This document shows, one piece after another, positions 53,602-61,830 of a stretch of DNA of 64,000 bases (position 1 is the first letter of the stretch; each line of letters starts with the position of its first letter). The notes under the pieces are model-generated. The model had not been told where the DNA came from and searched no databases. It saw only the letters and a list, made by a program, of their open reading frames with translations. Origin of the DNA: Brumimicrobium sp965656195 (GTDB lineage: Bacteria > Bacteroidota > Bacteroidia > Flavobacteriales_D > Crocinitomicaceae). The DNA lies in assembly GCA_965656195.1 (NCBI GenBank), contig CBFHJL010000002.1:1-64000 (forward strand). The letters run 5' to 3'. The position numbers were made by a program, and so were the translations under genes.

Positions 53602-56600
53602 TTAAAGTAAAAGGTAATTAAGCTGAATAATACATTGGTTGTATCTATTCAATAGAGAAAGGTATTCGACTTGTATCAATTTCGCCGTTTCTATACTCTG
53701 TATGTATTTAAAGAAATCGATTTCTCCTTCCGAATAGCTTTTAGAGGCTACTCGGATGATCTCATTGGCAAGATCTAGGCCTTCGCTTTCATAATAGAAT
53801 AACTGTGTCTTGTGCTGAGACAATTCCGCTTCAAGTTGCTTCTTGAAAGAAGATAATTCATATTGGTAATGACTCTGTTCGTATTTTGTTGCTTCCACTT
53901 GGAGCGCTTTGGCTTGGATTTTTGCGCGATCTCCCATGAAAAGTAGAGGGATTCTGATTCCAACTTGGTAACTATGGAGGTAGTCATTTAAACCATTATT
54001 CGTTCCTACAGCATAATTTAGACTAAGGTCTGGAAGAACTTTGTTCTTTTCTAAATGATAACTATCTGACTTAACTTTAACCGCTGTTGACATTACTTGC
54101 TTGCCAATGGCATAAAGGCTATCTACAACCTCATGTGTTAATTTCGTTATCACAACGGAGCCAACCACAAATGATGTATCAGACTGAATGAATCCCCGCA
54201 TTTCTTCGTAGGCACGTCCCAATTCACTTTGTATGCCGATATAGTCAGTATGTACTTTTCTTTGCTTTGAAAGTGCAGTTATTTTTTCAAGATTACTTGA
54301 TCCTCCTAAGTCGTATTTGCGTTCAGCCTTCTGAGCAAAATCTGAATATAAACTATCAAGAGAGTTTAACAACGACTTTTTATTTTCCAAATATACCAGG
54401 TAGTAATATTGTTGCGTAATACTTTGCAAGAGTTTAGCTCTTTGAAATTCAAATTGTCGCAAAGAAAGTTCTGTTTTAGACTGATTTAGTGACATGCTAT
54501 TCCCATAAACTGAAGGGAATGAAAATGTTTGCTGCATTCCAAATTTGAAGTTTGCTCTTCCGTTACTAGCTATGTCATTTTCATCAAAAGAGTTGTAAAT
54601 TTCAGTCTTGTCAAAAGTATATGAAGACATCTCTAGTCGTTTAGAAGCTTCTACATACTTTTTTCCCGATTTCAAGCCAGCATTATTTTGCATAGCTATT
54701 GATTTTAATTCTGCTAGCTCTAGCGATGTTTGTTCCTGACTATAAGAGTAGGAACTGGATAACATGAGCAGTATTAAAATCGACGTAAGTGTTGAACTGT
54801 TCATTTTTTGTGGTTTGTTTAATTGTTTTCTTTTTATCAATGCATACAAAACAGGAAGAATTACTAGGGTTAGTATGGTTGAGGTGATTAAACCGCCAAT
54901 GACAACAGTGGCAACTGGTCGTTGTACTTCTCCTCCTGCGCCTGTTGAAATAGCCATAGGCAGGAAGCCTAAAGCCGTTGTACTTGCAGTTAGTATAACT
55001 GGTAGTAATCTATCCTTAGCTCCTTCCACGATCAAGCTCTTGAGGTCTTTGGAAGATTTGAAATCAAAGGTTTTATAGTGTTCGATTAAAATTATTCCGT
55101 TTAAAACTGCGATACCGAAAAGTGCAATAAACCCGACACCTGCTGAAATACTGAGAGGCATATCTCGAATCCACAAGAGTAAAATGCCACCTACAGCAGC
55201 AATAGGAATTGCCGAGAAAATTAGAATAGACTCTATTATAGATTTAAATGCAAAATAAAGCATGATAAAAATCAGTGCAAGAGCAATAGGAACAGCGTAT
55301 AAAAGACGGTTAGAGGCTCGTTGTAAATTTTCGAACTGTCCTCCATACGTGATGCGGTAGCCTGCGGGTAAATCAAGATTTCCTTGCAGCCTAGACTTAA
55401 TTTCATCGACTACTGTCTGCAGGTCACTATTTCGGACGTTAACACCAACAACTATCCTTCTGTTTGTTTGATCTCTTGAGATTTGTGCAGGACCTTTTGT
55501 ATATTTTATTTCAGCTACTTCATTCAAGGGTATCTTAGTGCCCAAGGGAGTATCTATCATTAGTCCTTTTAGATCTTCTATTGATTTTCGTTGATCGTTC
55601 TCAAGTCTCGCAACCAGATCGAATCGCTGTTCTCCTTCGAAAATAACTCCCATTGTTTTCCCAGCAAATGCCATAGAAATCATATCATTCAAAGTGGCGA
55701 TGTTTAGTCCATGTATCGACATTTTTGCACGATTGAACTTAACCTGCATTTGTGGAAGACCAGATACCTTTTCAACAGTGATGTCGTTAGCACCTTTCAC
55801 GTCTTCAATTAAACTTTTTATCTCTAGACCTTTTTCTTGCAGAATGTCCAAGTCTTCACCGAATACTTTGATTGCAATATCTGAACGAACTCCAGTGATT
55901 AATTCGTTAAATCGCATTTCGATAGGTTGACTAAATTCAACTTCTATGCTCGGTATAACTGCAAGAGCTTCCTTAATAGAGTCAGCTAATGCATCCTTCG
56001 TGCTGGCAGAAACCCACTCTGATTTAGGTTTAAGAATTACCATTATATCAGTTTGCTCCATAGACATGGGGTCAGTGGGTACTTCAGCAGCCCCGATTCG
56101 GGTAACGACATTTTCAACCTCTGGGAATTTTTTAATTAAAATATCCTCGATTCTTGTCGTTGTTTCAATAACTTTTTCTAGTGATTTGCCTGTTTTCATA
56201 ACGGGCTGAATAACGAAGTCTCCTTCGTCTAATTGAGGAACAAATTCAGCTCCCATATTCCTGAAGATTATTGTCCCAAGAACTAGAAGAGCAACTGAAA
56301 GTGAAATAACAATAGCTTTTCTTTCTAGGGCCCATTCAAGACTTGGTATATAAAGCCATTTTACGGCACCAAGCAAACGGCGCGAAATACTAAAAGATTG
56401 TTTTGGTTTTTTGCTAAGGAACAAAGATGACATTACAGGAACATATGTCAAGCAAACCAAAATTGCCCCGATGATTGCGAAAATAAATGTCAATGCCATT
56501 GGAATGAACATTTTTCCTTCAACACCTCCAAGTGATAAAATAGGTATGAATACAATGATGATAATGAGTTGTCCGAATATCGCCGATCTCATCATTCTGG

Positions 56601-57927
56601 CAGTGGTGGAAATAGTTACATCATCACGTTCTTCATTGGTTATTTCACCTTGCTTCTGTGCCTTTTGCAGGATGTGTAAGGCCGTAAATTCAACAATAAT
56701 CACTGCTCCATCTATGATTATTCCAAAGTCAAGAGCTCCCATACTCATTAGGTTGACATCTATCTGGAATACATACATAAGAGACAATGCAATAAGAAAG
56801 CACAATGGAATAACCGAAGAAATTATCAAGCCAGCTCTAATATTTCCTATCAATAATATAACGACTATTGCAACGATTAAAAACCCGATCAATAAATTCT
56901 CTATAACTGTTTCAATCGTTTTGTCTACAAGTGTGCTTCTATCCAGAAACGGAACAATAGATACGCCTTCAGGAAGAGATTTTTGAACTTCATCAACCCT
57001 TTCTTTAACAGCTTCAATGACTTTTTCCGAGTTCTCCCCTTTAAGCATCATGATTTGACCCATTACCTTTTCTCCTTCACCATTTCCTGTTACGGCTCCA
57101 AACCTTGGTGCATTTCCAATACTTACTTGAGCAATATCTGACACCAAAATAGGTTGTCCATCTTTTAAGGTGACTAGCGTATTTTTAATATCATCTAGTC
57201 CATCAATAAGACCTTCTCCTCGTATGAAAAACGCTTCATCTTCTTTCTCGATATAACTACCACCTGCAATGCTGTTATTGTTTTCTAATGCCTTGAACAA
57301 ATCGTTAATAGTAATGTCCTGAGCATCCATTTTTGATGAATTGACAGCCACTTCATACTGTTTCAGGTAGCCACCCCAAGTATTGATTTCAACAACACCG
57401 TTGATGCCTGCAAGTTGCCTTTTAACAATCCAATCTTGAATCGTTCTTAACGCTGTTAATGAATATTCTCCACGATGCTCATCATCCACTTCTATTGTGT
57501 ATTGGTAGATCTCTCCTAAACCAGTTGAGATAGGCCCCATTTCAGGAGAGCCAAATCCATTTGGAATCTGCTCTTTTGCTTTCTTGATCTTCTCGGCAAT
57601 TAACTGCCTTGGGAGATAGGTCCCCATTTCATCTTCGAAAACCAATGTGATTACGGACAGTCCAAATTTCGAGGTGGACCTAATCTCTTTTATTCCTGGC
57701 AGGTTGGCCATCTCTAATTCGATGGGGAAAGTGATAAACTGCTCTACATCAAGTGTTGACAAGTTGCGTGAAGTGGTAAGAACTTGTACCTGATTGTTCG
57801 TTACATCTGGAACTGCTCCAATGGATATGTTGGAAACGGAATATACTCCAAATCCTATAACGAAAGCTGTAAATAATAATACTATAAATTTGTTCCTAAC
57901 ACTGGAACCAATGATTCTTAATAACAT
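53602..57927 (-). CDS. CzcA/CusA heavy-metal RND pump fused to TolC-like domain
   Basis: This is a 1441-residue protein. Residues 1 to about 1035 are an HME-family RND pump: VLTTSRNLSTLDVEQFITFP near 50-70, a helix-4 region MSMGALDFGIIIDGAVIIVEF with the family Asp pair, MEQTDIMVILKPKSEW and the TM10-11 region. After a basic linker (KRKQLNKPQK) a second hydrophobic segment leads into a TolC-type OEP domain (about 1070-1441). Such fusions are known in Bacteroidota. Metal specificity (Cu, Ag, Co, Zn, Cd) cannot be told from sequence. The operon order is His-rich protein, fusion, adaptor. Confidence 0.92.
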   Translation of the reverse strand: MLLRIIGSSVRNKFIVLLFTAFVIGFGVYSVSNISIGAVPDVTNNQVQVLTTSRNLSTLDVEQFITFPIELEMANLPGIKEIRSTSKFGLSVITLVFEDEMGTYLPRQLIAEKIKKAKEQIPNGFGSPEMGPISTGLGEIYQYTIEVDDEHRGEYSLTALRTIQDWIVKRQLAGINGVVEINTWGGYLKQYEVAVNSSKMDAQDITINDLFKALENNNSIAGGSYIEKEDEAFFIRGEGLIDGLDDIKNTLVTLKDGQPILVSDIAQVSIGNAPRFGAVTGNGEGEKVMGQIMMLKGENSEKVIEAVKERVDEVQKSLPEGVSIVPFLDRSTLVDKTIETVIENLLIGFLIVAIVVILLIGNIRAGLIISSVIPLCFLIALSLMYVFQIDVNLMSMGALDFGIIIDGAVIIVEFTALHILQKAQKQGEITNEERDDVTISTTARMMRSAIFGQLIIIIVFIPILSLGGVEGKMFIPMALTFIFAIIGAILVCLTYVPVMSSLFLSKKPKQSFSISRRLLGAVKWLYIPSLEWALERKAIVISLSVALLVLGTIIFRNMGAEFVPQLDEGDFVIQPVMKTGKSLEKVIETTTRIEDILIKKFPEVENVVTRIGAAEVPTDPMSMEQTDIMVILKPKSEWVSASTKDALADSIKEALAVIPSIEVEFSQPIEMRFNELITGVRSDIAIKVFGEDLDILQEKGLEIKSLIEDVKGANDITVEKVSGLPQMQVKFNRAKMSIHGLNIATLNDMISMAFAGKTMGVIFEGEQRFDLVARLENDQRKSIEDLKGLMIDTPLGTKIPLNEVAEIKYTKGPAQISRDQTNRRIVVGVNVRNSDLQTVVDEIKSRLQGNLDLPAGYRITYGGQFENLQRASNRLLYAVPIALALIFIMLYFAFKSIIESILIFSAIPIAAVGGILLLWIRDMPLSISAGVGFIALFGIAVLNGIILIEHYKTFDFKSSKDLKSLIVEGAKDRLLPVILTASTTALGFLPMAISTGAGGEVQRPVATVVIGGLITSTILTLVILPVLYALIKRKQLNKPQKMNSSTLTSILILLMLSSSYSYSQEQTSLELAELKSIAMQNNAGLKSGKKYVEASKRLEMSSYTFDKTEIYNSFDENDIASNGRANFKFGMQQTFSFPSVYGNSMSLNQSKTELSLRQFEFQRAKLLQSITQQYYYLVYLENKKSLLNSLDSLYSDFAQKAERKYDLGGSSNLEKITALSKQRKVHTDYIGIQSELGRAYEEMRGFIQSDTSFVVGSVVITKLTHEVVDSLYAIGKQVMSTAVKVKSDSYHLEKNKVLPDLSLNYAVGTNNGLNDYLHSYQVGIRIPLLFMGDRAKIQAKALQVEATKYEQSHYQYELSSFKKQLEAELSQHKTQLFYYESEGLDLANEIIRVASKSYSEGEIDFFKYIQSIETAKLIQVEYLSLLNRYNQCIIQLNYLLL

Positions 57928-57963
57928 AATTTAACTGAAAAAAAGTGAATAAAACTATACTTT

Positions 57964-58353
57964 TTAACAGTTCGTTTTGGGAGGCTGGAATAAGGAATAC
58001 GCCACTGAGTGCGCATGAGGTGGTTGATAAACGAAATAATGTTTCGCTGATTTAAGTGCAATGCTTTTATCTACGATCAATATTTGGGGTAAATCAATTT
58101 TAAGGTCTAGACATACATGGTGTGAATTATGAAACGGAAGGTCTTTATGTCTATCATGCTCCTCTTCCTCATGAGAATCCTTCTTTGCTCCATAATGCTT
58201 ATTAATGAAGGAAAGTAAATTGTCATCATAATTTTGTTGATGCTCTTGGAAGTGCTCTACAAACTGAGGTATTCTCACTACATCCTCTATACTCAAGTGC
58301 AGGGACTGCAAGAGTATAATAAAACTTATAGGGATGAATAGTAAAAATTTCAC
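57964..58353 (-). CDS. Small His-rich exported protein, metal-efflux operon
   Basis: This 129-residue protein starts at GTG 58353 and has an N-terminal signal (LLFIPISFIILLQSLHLS). A charged segment KDSHEEEEHDRHKDLPFHNSHH (about 58-78) and a C-terminal PPHAHSVAYS give it many His residues, suited to metal binding. It is the first gene of the pump operon, 36 nt before the CzcA-TolC gene. Similar short proteins often precede these pumps in Bacteroidota. Exact role unknown. Confidence 0.7.
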   Translation of the reverse strand: MKFLLFIPISFIILLQSLHLSIEDVVRIPQFVEHFQEHQQNYDDNLLSFINKHYGAKKDSHEEEEHDRHKDLPFHNSHHVCLDLKIDLPQILIVDKSIALKSAKHYFVYQPPHAHSVAYSLFQPPKTNC

Positions 58354-58357
58354 AATA

Positions 58358-58388
58358 CAAATGTAGTTAAAATCAATAGAATAATCAA
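58358..58388 (-). promoter_or_regulatory. Promoter of the metal-efflux operon (TTG-N20-TACATTTG)
   Basis: On the minus strand TTG (58386-58388), 20 nt, then TACATTTG (58358-58365) fit the Bacteroidota -33/-7 pattern. The GTG start is only 4 nt beyond, so the transcript would be almost leaderless. Confidence 0.5.
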
Positions 58389-58394
58389 TTTAAA

Positions 58395-60680
58395 TTAGTC
58401 CACGACCTCTAGCTTTGCGAATTTTAAAATTAACTTTTTCTGACCTACACGAGGGAAGAATACTGTTGCTTTTTGGTCTGGAACTGATCCTTCTAGTGCC
58501 GTTACTTTTCCTTTTCCGAAACGTGCATGAATTACATTGTATCCCACTTTCAAGGGCTCTGTTGTTCCTCCAGCTGATGACCCGGATTTTGAACCTTGAG
58601 TTTCGCGAATCGGTTTTAGATTACCTTTGGGTTTTCCCATCATTCCGAAGCCTGGAGTTCTATCTGCAGAAGGGCGTTGATGACCACTCAATGACTTACC
58701 ACCTTTTTTACTGCGTGTATCACTTTCTCTATTCAAATAAGTCTCATCTACTTCATCTATGAATCTGCTAGGTTCGGCAGTAATTAGTTGTCCCCATCTA
58801 TACCTGCTTACTACATAGGAAAGGGTACAAGTTTGTTCTGCCCTCGTCATTGCTACATAAAATAGACGTCGCTCCTCTTCTAACTCTGTTCTTGATGTTA
58901 GTGAAAGTTGAGAAGGGAATAGGTTTTCTTCTAAGCCAACAATAAATACATTAGGAAACTCCAAGCCCTTAGAGGCGTGAATAGTCATTAAAGTAATCTT
59001 ATTCTTGTCCTCTTCCGTTTCTTGATCTGCATCTGTCAGCAGAGCAACATCAATTAAGAAATCACTAAGTGTTCCTACTTCATCATCTTCCTCTTTTGAA
59101 ACAGAAAATTCTTTTATACCTGCCAAGAGCTCTTGTATGTTTTCATATCGAGTAACTCCTTCTGGAGACTTGTCGTCATATAATTCTTTAAGAATTCCGG
59201 ATGTTTTAGCTATGCTCTCGGCCAATTCATACGCAGGAGCTTTGTCCAACTGAACAGAATAGCTACGAATCTTATTGACAAACTCACTCATCTTATTTCT
59301 TGCTCCACTAGAGATCGAAACTGGGTAGCGATCAAAGTCAGATATTACTTCCCATAATGATACATCGTATTGACGAGCGGCGATCATTACACTTTCCATC
59401 GATGTTTTTCCAATCCCCCTTTTGGGGTAATTGATAACTCGTTTTAGTGCCTCTTCGTCAGAGGGGTTGGCAGTGAGTCTAAAATACGAAATTAAATCTT
59501 TGATTTCTTTACGTTGATAAAATGATAATCCGCCATAAATTTTATACGGCATATTTAGCTTTCTCAACGATTCCTCAAAAGAACGAGACTGTGCATTGGT
59601 TCTGTAGAGTATAGCGAAATCTTTGTATTCAGCTCCCGTTTGTTGTTTAAGATCGTATATTCTATTTACGATCACTCGGCCTTCTTCATTGTCCGTTAAA
59701 CATCGGATGACATTTATTTGCTTCCCTTCATCGTTAGATGTCCAAACATCTTTCTTGATCTGATCTTTATTTCTCCTAATAATGCTATTTGCAGCATCTA
59801 CAATGTTCTTAGTTGAACGATAGTTTTGTTCAAGTTTATAAAGCGCATAGTCGGGATAATCCTTTTTGAAATTCAAGATATTCTCAATGTTGGCCCCCCT
59901 AAAGGAATAGATACTTTGAGCATCATCACCCACCACACAAATATTTTCATGCACTGCTGCCAGTTTCTTTACAATAAGATATTGAGAGTAGTTTGTATCT
60001 TGATACTCATCAACTAGAATATATTTGAATTTTTGCTGATAAAAATGCAATACATCTGGGAAATCACGCAATAGTACATTCGTTTGATATAACAAATCAT
60101 CGAAATCCATAGCTCCAGCTTTAAAGCATCTAAGTTGATATGCCTTATAGACCCTAAATATTTCTGGTTTTCGCGCCATTCTATCTTCACCGACGATTTC
60201 GTCATTGGCTTCGTATGCTTCTGGAGAAATTAGATTGTTTTTAGCGCTTGAGATTCTACCGTAAACAGCATTTGGCTTATAGACCTTGTCGTCAAGACCG
60301 AATTCTTTAATGATTGTCTTGATTAGATTTTTAGAATCTTGTGTATCATAAATAGTGAAGTTTGACGGGTACCCTAATTTCTCTGAATTATATCTTAAAA
60401 TCCTAGCAAAAACAGAGTGAAAAGTTCCCATGGCAATGTTACGGGCCTCACTTGGTCCAACGATCTGACCAATTCTTTCAGTCATTTCTCTTGCAGCCTT
60501 GTTGGTAAAAGTAAGGGCTAGTATATTGAACGGGTCTACACCGTTATTCATGAGATGTGCAATACGAAAAGTCAGTACTCTAGTTTTACCGGATCCAGCA
60601 CCTGCTATAACCATCATGGGGCCTTGGATATGTTCTGCGGCCATACGTTGACTGTCGTTGAGTTGTTCAAGATAATTCAT
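58395..60680 (-). CDS. UvrD/PcrA-type DNA helicase
   Basis: This superfamily 1A helicase has 761 residues from ATG 60680. Motif I is VIAGAGSGKTRVLTFRI, Ia LTFTNKAAREM, II ILVDEYQDTN, III VVGDDAQSIYSFRGA, IV LEQNYRST, V LMTIHASKGLEFPNVF and VI EERRLFYVAMTRAE. The C-terminal part has the PcrA-like VGYNVIHARFGKGKV segment that binds RNA polymerase. It acts in repair and clearance of blocked transcription or replication. The upstream in-frame start would run through a promoter-like element, so I reject the longer version. Confidence 0.95.
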   Translation of the reverse strand: MNYLEQLNDSQRMAAEHIQGPMMVIAGAGSGKTRVLTFRIAHLMNNGVDPFNILALTFTNKAAREMTERIGQIVGPSEARNIAMGTFHSVFARILRYNSEKLGYPSNFTIYDTQDSKNLIKTIIKEFGLDDKVYKPNAVYGRISSAKNNLISPEAYEANDEIVGEDRMARKPEIFRVYKAYQLRCFKAGAMDFDDLLYQTNVLLRDFPDVLHFYQQKFKYILVDEYQDTNYSQYLIVKKLAAVHENICVVGDDAQSIYSFRGANIENILNFKKDYPDYALYKLEQNYRSTKNIVDAANSIIRRNKDQIKKDVWTSNDEGKQINVIRCLTDNEEGRVIVNRIYDLKQQTGAEYKDFAILYRTNAQSRSFEESLRKLNMPYKIYGGLSFYQRKEIKDLISYFRLTANPSDEEALKRVINYPKRGIGKTSMESVMIAARQYDVSLWEVISDFDRYPVSISSGARNKMSEFVNKIRSYSVQLDKAPAYELAESIAKTSGILKELYDDKSPEGVTRYENIQELLAGIKEFSVSKEEDDEVGTLSDFLIDVALLTDADQETEEDKNKITLMTIHASKGLEFPNVFIVGLEENLFPSQLSLTSRTELEEERRLFYVAMTRAEQTCTLSYVVSRYRWGQLITAEPSRFIDEVDETYLNRESDTRSKKGGKSLSGHQRPSADRTPGFGMMGKPKGNLKPIRETQGSKSGSSAGGTTEPLKVGYNVIHARFGKGKVTALEGSVPDQKATVFFPRVGQKKLILKFAKLEVVD

Positions 60681-60685
60681 ACGGA

Positions 60686-60693
60686 CAAAGATA
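60686..60693 (-). promoter_or_regulatory. Putative -7 element TATCTTTG before the helicase gene
   Basis: TATCTTTG (minus strand) fits TAnnTTTG and ends 5 nt before the ATG at 60680. It supports that start and again suggests a leaderless mRNA. No clear -33 element. Confidence 0.4.
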
Positions 60694-60882
60694 GGAAGAA
60701 AGTAGCAGAACTTATTAGCTTGATTTGAATAGTTACTATTGTTGATATTACGCTGAAAAATGAGAGTCGAAATACCTAGACATTTTCTAATTTTAAATAC
60801 CTTTGAATTCACTTCAGAAGTTGGTTTGAAAAATAAATTAACATCTACCTGTTAAAAATCAGCAACTTTTATTCTCAAATAG

Positions 60883-60912
60883 TTGCATTCTAAAATTAAT
60901 TATCTATTTTTG
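60883..60912 (+). promoter_or_regulatory. Promoter of the rpsL-rpsG-fusA operon
   Basis: TTG (60883-60885), a 19-nt spacer, then TATTTTTG (60905-60912) is an exact match to the Bacteroidota housekeeping promoter. The leader to the rpsL ATG is about 50 nt. Confidence 0.8.
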
Positions 60913-60968
60913 CACCCCTCAAAGTGTTTTGGGGAATATTGTTTATTGTAAAAATTTAAAGAAAAAAT

Positions 60969-61343
60969 ATGCCAACTATTCAACAGTTAGTTCGCAAGGG
61001 TAGAACAGCGCCGGTGAAGAAAAGCAAGTCAGCAGCACTTGATTCTTGTCCGCAGCGTAAAGGAGTATGTGTGCGTGTGTACACCACTACACCTAAGAAA
61101 CCAAACTCGGCAATGCGAAAAGTAGCCAGAGTACGTTTAACCAATGGAAAGGAAGTCAATGCATACATTGGCGGAGAAGGTCACAACCTCCAGGAGCACT
61201 CGATGGTGCTAGTACGTGGGGGAAGAGTAAAAGATCTTCCAGGTGTTCGTTACCACATTGTTCGTGGTGCGGAAGATACAGCTGGAGTTGAGGGGAGAAC
61301 TCAACGTCGTTCAAAGTATGGTGCAAAACGTCCAAAAAAATAA
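60969..61343 (+). CDS. rpsL: 30S ribosomal protein S12
   Basis: S12 forms part of the decoding centre. The 124-residue sequence starts PTIQQLVRKGRTAPVKKSKS and contains the universal CPQRKGVCVRVYTTTPKKPNS (Lys43-type residue in TTPKKPNSAMRK) and the GGRVKDLPGVRYHIVRG segment. It is the first gene of the str operon, 3 nt before rpsG. Confidence 0.98.
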   Translation: MPTIQQLVRKGRTAPVKKSKSAALDSCPQRKGVCVRVYTTTPKKPNSAMRKVARVRLTNGKEVNAYIGGEGHNLQEHSMVLVRGGRVKDLPGVRYHIVRGAEDTAGVEGRTQRRSKYGAKRPKK

Positions 61344-61346
61344 GTC

Positions 61347-61817
61347 ATGAGAAGAAGAAAGGCGAAAAAAATTGAGATACTTCCAGATCCAAAGTTCAAT
61401 GATGTACAGGTAACAAAGTTTGTGAACAACATCATGCTGGATGGTAAAAAAAGTACAGCATTTAAGATATTTTACGATGCAATTGATATCGTGAATGAAA
61501 AAGTTGAAGACCAAGATGGTCTTGAGGTGTTTAAAAAAGCGATCGATAATATCACGCCAAGCGTAGAGGTTAGAAGCCGTCGAGTAGGTGGTGCTACTTT
61601 CCAGATCCCTACACCAGTTCGTGAAGGAAGAAAGCAGTCACTTGCAATGAAGTGGATGATTACTTTTTCACGTAAGCGTAACGAGAAAACTATGGCACAG
61701 CGTTTAGCAAATGAGTTTATTGCTGCTTCGAAAGAAGAAGGTGCTGCGTTTAAAAAGAAAGAAGACACATTGAGAATGGCGGAGGCAAACAAAGCTTTTT
61801 CTCACTTCAGATTCTAA
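61347..61817 (+). CDS. rpsG: 30S ribosomal protein S7
   Basis: S7 starts assembly of the 30S head. The 156-residue protein has RRRKAKKIEILPDPKFND at the start, the VNNIMLDGKKSTAFKIFYDA helix, VEVRSRRVGGATFQIPTPV and the terminal ANKAFSHFRF. It sits between rpsL and fusA with short gaps. Confidence 0.98.
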   Translation: MRRRKAKKIEILPDPKFNDVQVTKFVNNIMLDGKKSTAFKIFYDAIDIVNEKVEDQDGLEVFKKAIDNITPSVEVRSRRVGGATFQIPTPVREGRKQSLAMKWMITFSRKRNEKTMAQRLANEFIAASKEEGAAFKKKEDTLRMAEANKAFSHFRF

Positions 61818-61830
61818 ATAGATTTAAGAG

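Noticed and set aside
56411..56986. 191-codon plus-strand ORF opposite the metal pump
   Set aside because: Antisense shadow of a well-supported RND gene; low-complexity, Ile/Thr/Asn-rich product with no domain.
60681..60812. Longer N-terminus for the helicase
   Set aside because: The extra 44 residues are not helicase-like and cover a TAnnTTTG element; family start is at the MNYLEQLN segment.
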